Source of the DNA: Epichloe hybrida
Lineage: Eukaryota > Ascomycota > Sordariomycetes > Hypocreales > Clavicipitaceae
NCBI GenBank assembly: GCA_019022495.1
Contig: JAFEKR010000002.1
Coordinates: 2,232,001 to 2,296,000 of the forward strand
DNA length: 64,000 nucleotides
Reading direction: 5' to 3'
Under the pieces are notes generated by a model that ran no database searches, was not told where the DNA came from, and saw only the letters and a list, made by a program, of their open reading frames with translations. Both the position numbers and the translations under genes were made by a program. Shown here piece by piece: positions 22,951 to 34,243 of the stretch (position 1 is the first letter of the stretch; each line of letters opens with the position of its first letter).

Positions 22951-23766
22951 CTACCCCATCTCGCCAAGACACCCTTCTTCTCGACGAGGGGGCTTGAAGT
23001 ACTCGGATAGTCGTCGTCCCAGGGTCCTAGGCTGCCTCCTGGCCGGCAGCGGCGCAACAACATCCTCACCCTCACCACGGCCCCGGCCCCGGCCCCGGCT
23101 GCTGCTCCTCCTCGACCCGGTGGAGTAATACGCGCTGTCTCGAAGGGCGGCCCCCCCCGGGGCAGTGCTGCCATTTGACTGGCACCGGTCGCGGCCCGAC
23201 TCGCGCCTCCTCGGGGGGGCAGCGCGCTCGTTGACCTCTGCCTGGGCCAGAAACGCAGCATAGTCGGTTGACGGGGCGTCGGCCTGGTAACACGACGCCG
23301 GCTTGGTAGAGAGAGGGCGAGAGTGGGTGTAGTTGGAGGAGGAGGTGGTGGTGGTGGTGGTGGTGGTGTGCTGGCTCTCGCGGTTGGAGCTGTCGCGCGG
23401 GTGGCATTTATCGCGGCCGCTCCTCCCCGAACCGCCCTCGTCGTCGTCGTCGTTGCCCTCGTCTTGACCATCCGCCGGCTCGTTCGTCTCCTCGATCCGG
23501 ATCGGCGACCGCGGCGAGACGGTGCGGGCGAAACTGGCGGCGGCGTGGGTGGGCACGTAGAATGTTCGCGGGCGGGCTTTTTCCTCGACGGTTGGCAGCG
23601 GCTCTGCCGTCACGAATTTGTTGCAGCCCAGGAGGCGTTGCGTGAGGGACGGTTTGCGGCGGAGCCGAGGGTGCGGGTGCGGGTGCGGGTTTTCCTGGTC
23701 CTGCGGCGATGATGATGCTGCTGCTGCCGCCGGGCGTGCATGCCGCTTGCTCCAAGATCGATGCAT
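22951..23766 (-). CDS. Basic Ser/Arg-rich protein of unknown function
   Basis: Single exon on the minus strand, 271 residues from the ATG at 23766 (MHRSWSKRHARP). The upstream in-frame codon at 23781 is TTG, so the longer reading is unlikely. The protein is low-complexity but has ordered-looking islands: SLTQRLLGCNKFVTAEPLPT and RTFYVPTHAAASFARTVSPR near residues 45-90, STDYAAFLAQAEVNERA near 165-185, and LGRRLSEYFKPPRREEGCLG at the end. Between them lie acidic DEGNDDDDEGG, a Thr run and GRGRGRGEGE. My impression is that the TFYVPTHAA motif recurs in small hypothetical proteins of Sordariomycetes, but I cannot check this. No catalytic or membrane features. Very GC-rich with simple repeats. 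Confidence 0.6.
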   Translation of the reverse strand: MHRSWSKRHARPAAAAASSSPQDQENPHPHPHPRLRRKPSLTQRLLGCNKFVTAEPLPTVEEKARPRTFYVPTHAAASFARTVSPRSPIRIEETNEPADGQDEGNDDDDEGGSGRSGRDKCHPRDSSNRESQHTTTTTTTTSSSNYTHSRPLSTKPASCYQADAPSTDYAAFLAQAEVNERAAPPRRRESGRDRCQSNGSTAPGGAALRDSAYYSTGSRRSSSRGRGRGRGEGEDVVAPLPARRQPRTLGRRLSEYFKPPRREEGCLGEMG

Positions 23767-25858
23767 GGCCGTGTGAGACAAATGGGGAGATGGAGGGGGA
23801 GGGGGGATTTATTTGCTCTTATTTGTCGTGTGTACGGAGTAGATGGGAGAAAAGGTAAGTAGTGGGGAAAAAAAAAAAAAAAAAAAACCAAAACCCCCTC
23901 TTTCCCCCCCTCAAAAAAAAAAACAAAAAAACAGGCAGTTAATTAAGAAGAGGAATAATAACAGAGATTCTTTGGTGAGATGGAAAAAGCCGTTTTGTGT
24001 CAGGCTTCAATGCCGATGCCGATGCCGTAATACCCTGGCTGCTGCAACGGGACCTGTGCAGTGTAACCACGAACCACGGGGGATCTTGGTTCGGATGGCA
24101 ACACTTTTCCAGCGCGGGTAAATGGTAAAATGGTACGGATCCGTAAATCGAGGAGCGTTTCAGGAAGCGACGGCGAATACGAAGCAAGGATTCAGATTGT
24201 ATGAGGCTTTTACGGACCGTAAAGTTGAGGAAATAATCCGTAGTGTCCGTATTATAGCAAAGCAGGAATAGGAACCTGGCTGGCATTGTATACATATATA
24301 AGCAGAAATAATAAGATGGTGTCCAACAAACCCTGGGGATCCATCCGCTTACATTCAGCCGATTCAGACAGGGCCTCTGCTGACGACTTGTTCTGTTCTC
24401 ACTCTCACTCTGAACGGGGAGGCTTCAGCCGCCATGGCCAAGGTTACTTTGGAAAGTGTCCGCGCATGTACCGAGTGCCGAGTATGAATCTGCTACCGTA
24501 TGACCGGTACTGGGTACGGAACATTCGCATCTACTCCGTATGGTCTGCCGCTTTCCCCTTCTTTTTCTTCTTGCCTCGCGGCGCGTTCCGGGTCCACACA
24601 CTCCCGGGGAAGCTGGGAAGGCTGGGAAGCTGGGATCTAAGAAGCTAGGAAGGAAGCAAACTCAGCCTCTTGGACAAGGTTGTTGACGAGCCATCCGAGC
24701 TGAATCAGGTGGTGCCAGAATGGCCGATAGCCCGTCACCCCTGCCTGCGTGTCGCCACAAGAAGGATGGGATGTGACGGCGCTTGAGCCCTTTTTAATTC
24801 TAATTATCCGGAACAAGGCGCTCTGCTGAATGTGTTTCTCCATATTATTTCTTCATCCGCGGCACCGCTGGTCCATGCATACATACATTCGACATGCTGG
24901 TCGCGCCGCGTTTGTCGTGTGAATGCGCGGCTCAAATTGGCCGTGTGTTGCACGCCGCGTTTCGGTGAGGCCTCGACGAAGGAAAAAGAAAAGATTGTTA
25001 TAATTAGCGACGGGTATTACGGAATTACACGATTACACGCATTAGTCCGTACCTACATACTTTTCTCTTTGGGCGTTCCACTGCATCTCCCAAGCGTAGC
25101 ATGCCGGACTGGAACCACGTTGTCGGGAACAACTGGGGCCTGGGGTCGAAGCCTTTTCAGCTCAATCTCGGAAAATAAAAAGAGGTAAATTGAGACAAAG
25201 GCATCAAAACAATCCCTCGAAACGTGGGCGTGAGACCGACCAGGCGAGTGGCGTGAGCAAAGCAATTCATTGGCCGCCTCGTCCGCCACTCTTCATTCGA
25301 GCATCGCCAAGTGGCCGCCACCCGGGTCGTGGCTGGGGACTATGGTAGGGACGATGAGACAATGAGACAAGTCCAAGTCGACAAGAAGACCTTTTTTGTT
25401 TGTGCATTTGATTTGGGCTGCCACTCCGTGAGCACAGCTGAAAGCCGCGACCAGTCCGTCTGGTCCGTCTGATCCATCTGAACCATGTTCCGCGTGGTCC
25501 GTGTCAGACCAATTCACACTTGACATGATGCGTCGGAACCCAACAAGTCACTGACTGCAGCGTAGTATCGTCCAACACGGAAAAGGTCATCTACGGAGTA
25601 CAAGCATCGGCACAGGCCCAATGTTGCTCTTTCCGTCAAGACGCAGATGAGAAGACACTGAGGAGCCTTCTAGGCATATAATGAGCAGATGCACGTCCAC
25701 GAATGCGGAATTCCGTCATCAAGAGCCATGGCACCTGGGATGGGAGATGCTTCAGGAGATTGAAACCTCTATTGTGCAGTGCAAGCTCTTGAAGTTGAGG
25801 CAGGCCCCGCCGGAGCCAAGTGCCAACGCCTTTAAATGGTTTAGCGAAAAATATCGTC
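23767..25858. other. Gene-poor region
   Basis: No ORF with recognisable domains. It starts with an A-rich stretch (23870-23945). It contains copies of the TACGGAGTA motif at 23833, 24532 and 25592, and a GGAAGCTGG-type short repeat near 24609-24635. Confidence 0.5.
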
Positions 25859-26607
25859 ATCATTCCCAACTCGAGTCCGAGTGACTTGCCTGCTGAGCAG
25901 AGCCAGTGTTGGGTAGCTGAACATTTGGCCAGGACCGCAAAAAGCCTCCATAAATACTTTCCGCCTCGATGCCCTTGGCACGAAGAATGCTGCGGGCAAC
26001 TCTTGCGCTGTCCCCATCGTAGCTAGCATATGGTTAGTAGTACCCTTCGTAGTACCCTTCGGTTCTTCAACATTGCCATTAGTGCCTCAGTGACGGGGAT
26101 TTCTGGTTCCATCCTTCTTCTGCGCTATAGAAAAAGCCTCGAGCTCCAACCAAAAACTCTTCGAGCATCGTGCAATCATCAGCTGGCTTGGCGAAAGGGA
26201 GGGCCTCCGCGAGCAGCGCCTTCCTTGAATGTTTCCAGAGGCATATTGTCGGCGTTGGGCAAATGAAATGAAATGCCTCAAAGCCGCTGCATCTGCGAAA
26301 ATCAAGGATCTGTGTTCTGGGCTTCGCGACCATGTACTTTCACAGTTCTTCTTCAAAACCGCCAGCAGCAAGTGACATCAATGTCTCTTGGCCGCCAACA
26401 GGCTGAATGACGAAGAAGTCGGTCAACAACATCCGAGGCTGTTCTCTCCCATGCATCGTCGTATCGGTACAAGTCCACGTTTCGCGCAGACGCTATGGAC
26501 TTGTCAAGTAATGAACAACTTGAATGATCCGCAGAACATGATATACTGACCTCGTTTTTAATGGGGCGAAATTTCTCCGGCCCTAGATTTTGGAAATATG
26601 TATTCAT
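25859..26607 (-). pseudogene. Decayed gene ending in a rhodanese-like segment
   Basis: On the minus strand, protein-like segments follow one another in changing frames. About 26580-26400: LGPEKFRPIKNE, then ASARNVDLYRYDDAWERTAS. About 26430-26300: DFFVIQPVGGQETLMSLAAG, then GGFEEEL, an in-frame TGA, and KYMVAKPRTQILDFRR. About 26270-26200: PNADNMPLETFKEGAARGG. About 26200-26110: LPFAKPADDCTMLEEFLVGA and GFFYSAEEGW. About 26019-25862: YDGDSARVARSILRAKGIEA then ESIYGGFLRSWP, ending at TGA 25859. The last resembles the end of a rhodanese domain (the SxxxARxLRxxGxxxxxYGGFxxW pattern). TACTAAC plus CTAG just before it (about 26038-26020) could be a genuine intron end. The stop and frame changes favour a pseudogene, but some breaks could be introns. 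Parent family not recognised. Confidence 0.45.
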
Positions 26608-27075
26608 TCAGATACTGATACGACGGCTAGTCTGAGCAAATGGAGACGCAATTGGTCTCGCCATTGTGCCCTGCCAACTGCGACAAGGTGCCGTCTTGCT
26701 TCTTTTTCTCAAGGCGATGAAATAATCCTTGGAGCGCAAAGCCGGAGGAAGGGCCGCATGCGATGCCTTGACGGGTTAGGTCTAGGGACAGACTGTATGA
26801 CCCCTTTGCGCCCCCCTCCGGGGGAAGTGTGAGTGCACTATAACCCCTGTATTGTTTTAGAGAGCTACAAGGAAAATACATAGGGTGTATAACGCCACAA
26901 AAGAGTATATTTATGTGAGAACAATGGACAGCTAGGCAAGAGGCATGGGGGCACTCGTATCTTGACTGAAGCTTGTTAGGTCTAAGTGTATTATGTGTGC
27001 GAGTCGGTAGCTTATATCTAGTGGCTCGACAGTGTCACGTGGACCTGAGCTGTACGTCCATACTCCGTAGGTTAG

Positions 27076-27157
27076 TACAGTGGGGTCCCAGTAATTCCGA
27101 AGAATTCCCACCAGAGTCGCCGTTGCTGCTGCTTCGGAATTACTGGGACCCATTGTA
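27076..27157. mobile_element. Miniature inverted-repeat element, Tc1/mariner-like (TA target)
   Basis: An 82-bp unit bounded by TA. Left arm 27076-27102 and right arm 27132-27157 are near-perfect inverted copies (shared core GGGTCCCAGTAATTCCGAAG and its complement). The interior is only about 29 bp. Ends reading TACARTGGG with TA duplications fit non-autonomous Tc1/mariner-superfamily (Fot/pogo-type) elements. No transposase is present. Confidence 0.7.
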
Positions 27158-27242
27158 GTAATAAAAGGTACTAGCCCCCGTCTCCCTTATTTCCCTGCTA
27201 ATGCCTGATTCGCTTAATTCCCCCCGTCATGTAGATTTGTAC

Positions 27243-27390
27243 ATAATATCTCCTTAGAGGTCATAAGCCTTGTGGAGTCACGTTAACCAGGGTCTGTATG
27301 TATCCAATTAGATAAAAGTAAACCAGAGATACATGCAATTTGCGGGCCCTATGGATCCACAAGGCTTATGACCTTTAAGGAGATAATTTA
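27243..27390. mobile_element. Foldback/MITE-like inverted repeat, about 150 bp
   Basis: Arms 27243-27276 and 27356-27390 are inverted copies with few mismatches (core AGGTCATAAGCCTTGTGGA and its complement). The loop is about 80 bp and has its own smaller inverted segments (GTATGTATC and GATACATGC). No coding capacity. Target duplication is not clear. Class unknown. Confidence 0.6.
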
Positions 27391-28338
27391 GGGGGTGAAC
27401 TACGGAGTATACGAACTACAGTCTGATCCCTATGTTTTCACAGGAGGTACAGAACTAGTGACTCTAGGTAGAGTAAAAACGTAAAAACATCAGTAATCCG
27501 TACATATGTACATCACTGTATGTACATACATGTATGCATCTTGCACTGGCGCAAATACCCCCCTGTAGTGTCCCTAGCAGTTCCACTCACTAAAGCCACT
27601 CAGAGCTGATAGTGGCCCCCCCGCGTGGGGCTTGTAGTCATTGTAAAATCAAAAATCATCCAGGAATTACATTATGTACTACTTGTGCGCCCTTATCAAT
27701 CGTCCTCACACCCCCATCGTCGATCGATGTCTTTATTGCATCCCTCAGCAACTTCCCGGTGCGGCCAAGCACAGCCCAGCCTCCTCTGCCCTGTCGTCTG
27801 CCCTGTCGTCTGCCCTGAGTCTCAGTCGCCCCAAAAAAGACGAGGCGTCAATCCATCCGGACAAGCTGCGTGCACACCAAACTCGTCGGTGACATGGTGC
27901 CAGGAACAGATAGATGCCCGTGGCAAACAATGTAACAACAACCCGTCCAAACGAAAAAAACTTGCTGTTCTCTTTCCCATCATGTCAATCAACTTATCTT
28001 TGCACCACCGAAGATCGCTGTTCATAGACCTGGCATGAGCTAATTTCCATTCCAGAGTTATGGCGGGCCAAACAAGGGAGAGCGCACAGAGAACTGCTGT
28101 GTGTCTTGGATGGGAAATGACGATTTTTTTTTCATCTCTCGGTAGCACAAGGGGCAACCGCGGCCCTACTGACGAGTCTAGGGCCAAGGGAGCAATGTTA
28201 GCCCTGTTTTCCAAGAATTATGTTTTCAAGAAGAAAGGTTAAAAGGTGGAAGGGCCCCTTTCCCAGTTCAACCTTCAACCCCCACTCGGATTCTTGTTCC
28301 GATGGTTGCGGGTTTTTTGACATTGGATTCCTAATACC

Positions 28339-30078
28339 ATGGCCCTGAACTTGTTGATGTCGGCTCTGGCCTTTGCCGGCCTCGGTGCATCCGCAGTATG
28401 CCTGGAAAAGGCCACAATGCTTCCAGAGGGATGGAAAATGCTTGACGATGCGCCAGATCCTTCGACACCGATGCGAATGTCCGTCGCCCTGCGGCAACCC
28501 CATATTCACGGCTTATCATCAAAGATTCTTTCCACATCTTTGCTTGGCGAGGATGACATACTGTCTCTTCGACAGCCCGCCCAGGGGGATGTTGACGATG
28601 TCATGAAATGGCTGTCTGATAGCGGCATCACCAATGTTAGAGCCGACCAAGACTGGATACACGCGACGGCGACGGTGGAGCAAGTCGACAAGCTCCTCGA
28701 TACGAAAATTCGCCGATATGCCTTTGGCGATGGAAAAGCGATTCTCCGAACCACAGAATATAACATCCCGGAGGAGCTTAGCTCTGCCATCGATTTCGTT
28801 CACCCCGTCGCCAACTTCATGACACCGGAGCACCAAGTCTCCATCGCACCCCCATTGCCCAATCATCGAAGTCTCAATCGTCGAGGTGTTGCCTGCAGTC
28901 CGACAACTACACCGGATTGTATCAACAAGCTGTACGGCATCAACTACTCAACGCCTGACGGCAAATCTCCTATTCGATTCGGAATCGCTGGCTTCTTGGA
29001 TCAATGGGGCAGCTATGCCGACTTGCACCAGAGTTTTGAGCGATCACGTCCCGACCTCGTCAAAGCTGGATACAACTTTACCGCGGAGCTGATCAATGGG
29101 GGCGAGAACAAGCAAGATCCCGGTAGCGCTGGAACGGAGGCCAACCTGGATCTCCAATTCGGGATGGCTGTTGGCTTTCCCACAAATGTCATCTACTATT
29201 CGACCGGGGGCCGAGGCGAGAAGCTGGACGCCAACGGCAAGCCATTGACTGGTGAGCTCGATGACAATGAGCCATACCTGGATTTTCTCCAGAACATTGC
29301 AAAGAAGCCTTCTGACGAGCTTCCTCACGTCATCTCCATATCGTACGCGGATGATGAGTTGACCGTGCCCAAGCCGTATGCCATCAGAGTCTGCAATGAG
29401 ATTGGCATGCTCACTGCTCGAGGTGTATCTGTCTTGAGTGGTTCTGGAGACGGTGGTGCAAAGGGTGGCAGAGACGCCACTTGCCGCTCGAATGATGGGA
29501 GCAACAAAGACATGACGATTTCCACTTTCCCGGCTTCATGCCCATGGGTGACCTCGGTCGGTGCTGTGAACAACGGCGAGGAACCACCCCAAGGTGCTGT
29601 GTTTAGTTCTGGCGGATTTTCAAGCTACTTCCCACGACCGGGCTGGCAGAAGGAGGCCGTGGATGAGTACGTCAGGGCCCTGAACGGCCACCTCGATGGC
29701 TATTACGACCCAAACATGCGCGCCGTTCCAGACATTTCTGTAATCGGCACTCAGTTCAACACCGTCGTCAACGGCCAGCCCGTGACGCTTTCAGGTACTA
29801 GTGCGAGCACACCTGTGCTGGCAGCCATGATTGCTCTCATCAACGATGCCCGGGTTCGTAAAGGCAAGAAAGTCCTCGGCTGGTTGAACGATAAGCTCTA
29901 CTCCAAACAAGTCCGTAGCATCCTCCAGGACATCACAACGGGGCAGAGCCTGTCGTGTACATTCTCTGGCGGGCGAACCCCCGGGGGTTGGCCTGCGGCG
30001 AAGGGTTACGACGCCATAACTGGGGTTGGCGTGCCGAACAACTTCCAGAAGTTTATGGATGTCTTAGTCGATGCATAA
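28339..30078 (+). CDS. Sedolisin-family serine carboxyl protease (S53, TPP1-like), secreted
   Basis: Single exon, 579 residues. The ATG at 28339 begins a signal peptide (MALNLLMSALAFAGLGASAV). A pro-domain of the S53 activation type (residues about 25-180) ends near NRRG, a likely maturation site. The catalytic set is present: Glu267 and Asp271 in GTEANLDLQFG, oxyanion Asp371 in SGSGDGGAKGG, and Ser488 in SGTSASTPV. The C-terminal calcium-site motif GYDAITGVGVPN holds Asp558. These enzymes cleave proteins or tripeptides at acidic pH outside the cell. Several NxT/S sites fit secretion. It is isolated, with a gene-poor region upstream; its downstream neighbour is an unrelated sirtuin. Tripeptidyl versus endopeptidase activity cannot be decided from sequence. 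Confidence 0.94.
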   Translation: MALNLLMSALAFAGLGASAVCLEKATMLPEGWKMLDDAPDPSTPMRMSVALRQPHIHGLSSKILSTSLLGEDDILSLRQPAQGDVDDVMKWLSDSGITNVRADQDWIHATATVEQVDKLLDTKIRRYAFGDGKAILRTTEYNIPEELSSAIDFVHPVANFMTPEHQVSIAPPLPNHRSLNRRGVACSPTTTPDCINKLYGINYSTPDGKSPIRFGIAGFLDQWGSYADLHQSFERSRPDLVKAGYNFTAELINGGENKQDPGSAGTEANLDLQFGMAVGFPTNVIYYSTGGRGEKLDANGKPLTGELDDNEPYLDFLQNIAKKPSDELPHVISISYADDELTVPKPYAIRVCNEIGMLTARGVSVLSGSGDGGAKGGRDATCRSNDGSNKDMTISTFPASCPWVTSVGAVNNGEEPPQGAVFSSGGFSSYFPRPGWQKEAVDEYVRALNGHLDGYYDPNMRAVPDISVIGTQFNTVVNGQPVTLSGTSASTPVLAAMIALINDARVRKGKKVLGWLNDKLYSKQVRSILQDITTGQSLSCTFSGGRTPGGWPAAKGYDAITGVGVPNNFQKFMDVLVDA

Positions 30079-31183
30079 GTTTAGTTGATCTGGGGGCACA
30101 TTGGGCAAGAAGGCGCATCGTGAAGGGTAGCTATAGAGAGACGTGGTAATAGAGCAGAGCAGACGCATGATTGTGGCAGTTCTTCTGCGTGGTTGCACAA
30201 GGCACCCCCAAGGACTAATGAGTAAAGGACGCGCATCGCGGGTAGCAACAGGCACTGACTGCCAGAGCCTACTTGATAATAATAAATGAAGCACTTTGAT
30301 TGATATGTACATGTAACTTAAGTAGTGAAAGAGCATCGTACGGACTACGGGTAACAGAGTAAAAGACTTGGGTTGGCTGATGACGGGCGGGAAGCTCCAC
30401 TGATGAGAGTGGGGTTCAACCAGTAATAGCCAGCTGCCAACGATGTGCAGGAGAGGTGAGCACCGCGACATGGAGGACTTTGAAACCGCGTTTGCCAATT
30501 GTTGCCAAATGTTGTTGGGCGCGTCAAGTTATTAGTTGCCTCTGTACCTGGTCCAAACTGGCAGCATATTCTCGCTCTTGATCGACGGCAGAGATTTTAG
30601 GCTTGAAATTGCTGTCTGCTGATTTTCGTGGGCCCTTTTTTTTTTTTTTTTTTTCGATTCGGAGAATTGTCCGAATCGGCGTCAAGGTCAGTAACTGATA
30701 CAGTAAATGATAATGTGTACGGAGCATGTACAGTGGGTGTACCACGATATATGCAACCTACAAACCTACAGTGATGTACAGTGGGTGTAGTCCGTACTCG
30801 GTAGCGTTCAGGTGTCTACAGTGGGTGTACGGATCCGTACAGCGCGCGCTCCCCGCTCTCCCCAACAACCCGACCCAGAACACGAACAATCGATTCACTT
30901 CTCAACGCGCAATTGACCACAACCCGTTCTTGGAGCGGATGGTCTCTGGCCTTGAAAGGCTCACACGATGCTCGCCGAGTTCTTTTCCCTTCCCACGAAA
31001 CAAATTGCTCCCAACTAGGCCCAGACCTACTTATTACAACCGCTGGGCGTGGCGCGAATTTCAGACGCGTGTGCGTATACTCGGTAGACGCGCCGAAAGT
31101 CTCCTTGACACGTCTCAGACGATTTACCACGAGAGCACAAATACAAGGTCAATCTCACGAAACTTGGTGGAATCCTGGCGAAG
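30079..31183. other. Intergenic region with short dispersed GTACAGTGGGTGTA copies
   Basis: No gene seen. The sequence CAGTGGGTGTA occurs three times within 110 bp (30731, 30779 and 30820), preceded by a T-homopolymer tract at 30637-30654. The last 200 bp upstream of 31184 is the likely leader of the sirtuin gene. Confidence 0.5.
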
Positions 31184-34100
31184 ATGCCCACGCAGCATGT
31201 TGAGCCGCAAGCGAAAGAGCGCCTTGGAGATGTTGCCGAAGCGCTGCTCAAGGCGCGCAAAGTAGTTGTGGTGACCGGTGCAGGCATAAGCACAAACTCT
31301 GGTATTCCAGTATGGCATCTGTTTTCTGTTTTCTGTTCTCTGTTTTCGCAATCCCCGACCCTGACTTTGACTGCGGACCGAGCAGCAAAAGATGAGCAAT
31401 GCCGAGCACCCGGGAACTGACCAGCACAGGACTTTCGATCAGAGAACGGGCTCTACTCGCTCATCCAGGCCCAGTTCGATGCCGTGTCTCGACAAGCACG
31501 TCAAAACGACCCGTCTGACAACGAGGAAGGACTTGACGGAACCGCAGTGGCTCCGCGTCCGGTAAAGAGGCGGAAAATGTCTGGGGATGACGTCGAAGAC
31601 GACGTCAAGGACTCAATTACGGTCAAAATGGAAACAAACAACACCAGGAGGGATATGATCGAGGTCCAGCCCATTTCACCGCCGCTCTGTACCGCTTCTG
31701 AAGGAGCTGGGAAGGATACCGCGAGCACCGTGACAACTACAGCCACAGCCACAGCTGCATCCATAACCATAACCACCACACAGATGGTGGTCGAAACTGG
31801 CTTCAGTACACCGAAATCAAAAGTGGCAACCATGTCTGCTGTAGAACCAACCACCTCACCTCTGTCGTCGCCCCCGGGTGAAGACTTCATTATTCCGCCC
31901 TCGGCATTTCGATACTGCACCCGCAAGAGGCTCACTGACGCGTCTCTTCCGCTCAGCTCATCGCCTTTGTCATCGCCTCCACCTGTCCTCTTTGATCCCT
32001 TCATACCCAGTTCTCCATCAGAAGCTAGCTCTAGCAGTAGAAGAAGCAGCACGTCACCACCATCAGAGGCTGACGAGGACGACGAAGAGCCGTCGGCGAG
32101 TCAATATTCCTCATCTCAAAGCTCCTCTGGAGGCAGAAATGCACTCCCCAACATGAAGGGGAAAGACCTCTTCGACGCCAACATCTGGTCCGATCCAGTT
32201 AGGACTTCAGTCTTTTATACGTTTGCAACATCTCTGCGGCAAAAGATCAGGAGCGCCGAACCCACCACCTCACATCGGTTCATTAGTCACCTAAGAGACC
32301 GCGGGAAGCTTGTCCGGTGCTACACTCAGAACATCGATCAGATCGAAGAAAAGGTTGGGCTGTCAACCAGATTACAGGATGGGCCAGGCAGCCGAGGCAG
32401 ATTTTCAAGGCGATCGACCGCCGGCATGAACCAGCTGAGCAAGATGGTTGAGGAAGCCAACCCATGCTCAAACGAACAACAACCCGTGCCGGAGAACCCC
32501 AACCAGTCAGACACCTCGACTGACTCAAGTCAACAGTCGCAGGACATGGGGGCGGATGCAAGTGACGCGCCTGGCGCTGATGAACTGCTCTTCTTGCCGA
32601 GCGATGAGTCGAAATCAATACCCAAGGCTCTCAAGAAACAGCTTCCACGATCTGGAGTCGAATGCGTATTTTTGCACGGATCACTGCATCTTCTGCGATG
32701 TTTTCTCTGCGGTCGAGTGTGCTCTTGGGATGAACATGATCGCGAAACAGAAACGTTGTCTGGGCAGCAACCTGAGTGCCCTCACTGTGTTGGCGCAACG
32801 GTAGCCCGTGAGGAGCGTGGCAAACGCGCCTTGGGCGTGGGGAAGCTGCGTCCTGACATTGTTCTGTATGGTGAAGAACATCCGAGCTCGCACTTGATCA
32901 GCCCAATCATCACTCATGACCTCGGCCTGTATCCTGACATGCTGCTCATTCTGGGCACGAGTCTGCGGGTGCATGGTCTCAAGGTCATGGTCCGAGAATT
33001 CGCCAAAGCCGTTCACAGCAAGGGCGGCAAAGTGATATTCGTCAACTTCACCAAGCCGCCGGAGAGCATCTGGGGAGACATTATTGACTACTGGGTACAA
33101 TGGGACTGCGACGCCTGGGTGGATGATCTCCAACTCAGAATACCGAAACTTTGGCAGGAGCCAGAGCTGCCAAGGCCCAGGAAGAAGCGAGAGTCCAGTG
33201 GAACGTCGGAAGAGAGCACCAAGGAGGAGGGGGAGGAGGAGGAGGAGGAGAAGAAGAAGAAGAAGAAGAAGAAGAAGCCACCAGCTGCCAACCCTGCGGC
33301 TTTGCGCGACACGAAGGTCACTGGAGCCTACTGGACATGCAAAGTTTTAGACGAACTCCATCGCATAACAGGTCACCCGGGAGCAAAAGCCGGGTCGAGC
33401 AAACACACCTCTGCTGCCGCTATCCTTTGCGCATCATCCACACCAACACCAACCGTGGCGCTGGCAGCCCCGGCAGCCCCGGCAGCCAAGTTGGGGCCGG
33501 AAATCCCTCACTCGATGGCTCCCCAGCAGGACACGAGGGCGAAGCAAAAGCGATCGCGCAAGTCAGCCCCTGGAGCACTCGAGAGGGCACAAAGACCGTC
33601 ATCGACACTGAATCCTAATCATGGCAGATGGCGCAAAAAGATGGCAGACCCTGCTACACAGAATACACAGAAAACACCAGCGGCACCTGTACCCATGAGC
33701 ACCAGTTCGATTCTCAGCTCGGTCAAGGAAAACCCCCGCATCAGGAAGAGGAAGATGATTGACGGAGAAGAGGTTCCAGCTCCTTCGGTGGGCAAAAGAC
33801 GTAACAAGCACGAACCGAAACTGCCGCCCATGCTGCTATCCATGACAAACCTCCCGCCCTCGTTGCATGGGAAACTATGGGCAATGGAACCAGAGAGCAA
33901 AAACAGTCCGCCCTCGGGACCTCTCAGCTCATTGTCGCCCAATGTACGAAGTGCGAAAGTAATTGGCAAACCCCACGCCTCTTTCCATCACCACGACGCC
34001 ATGGTTTGTCTGCTCAAAGAAGCACCTGAATGGGCTTGCACGATGCAACGTGGCGAAAGCAGGCCGCCGGCTCATCAGCATGACATGAGTATGAGGGATG

Positions 34101-34243
34101 AGGCGAGCGCGGCCATGACACTAGCGGGACTGAGAAACAGCCCGGTGTTGATGACGAGGTCCGTACCGCCGCACAGGCATGGGCAGGGCAACTTGGAAGG
34201 CGAGTTGATGAGCTGGGGGTCCAGTTGGAGTTGCAATATGTGA
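31184..34243 (+). CDS. Sirtuin, Hst3/Hst4 class NAD-dependent histone deacetylase
   Basis: Exons 31184-31309 and 31430-34243; 120-bp intron (GTATGG...CACAG) in phase 0, which restores GAGISTNSGIP-DFRSENGLYS. Product about 979 residues. Landmarks: GAGIS nucleotide loop (33-37), IPDFRS (41-46), TQNID (341-345), catalytic His458 in VFLHGSLH, zinc Cys466/469 and Cys492/495, and LILGTSLRVHGLK. The KDLFDANIW segment and the GVECVFLHG zone match the class that removes histone H3 K56 acetyl after replication. Two large disordered insertions split the catalytic domain: about residues 62-240 (acidic, Ser/Thr-rich, with KRRK), and about 355-445 (Asn/Gln/Ser-rich). The tail of about 390 residues after residue 590 has acidic and Lys homopolymers and NLS-like basic clusters. 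It is much longer than yeast Hst4. Class call good; the length could include an unrecognised intron. Confidence 0.86.

Larger units (their letters stand above)
26608..28338. other. Degenerate, transposon-derived-looking region
   Basis: AT-rich, with no intact ORF. It holds two inverted-repeat elements (27076-27157 and 27243-27390) and several TACGGAGTA motifs. At about 27612-27690 a Cys-rich fragment (PRGACSHCKIKNHPGITLC...) has CxxC-x(n)-CxxC spacing like the zinc ribbon at the end of some transposases; that reading is weak. The last 100 bp is the likely promoter of the sedolisin gene. Confidence 0.5.

Noticed and set aside
27612..27818. Cys-rich ORF as a transposase end
   Set aside because: CxxC spacing alone is too weak to name a transposase; kept only as a hint in the region entry.
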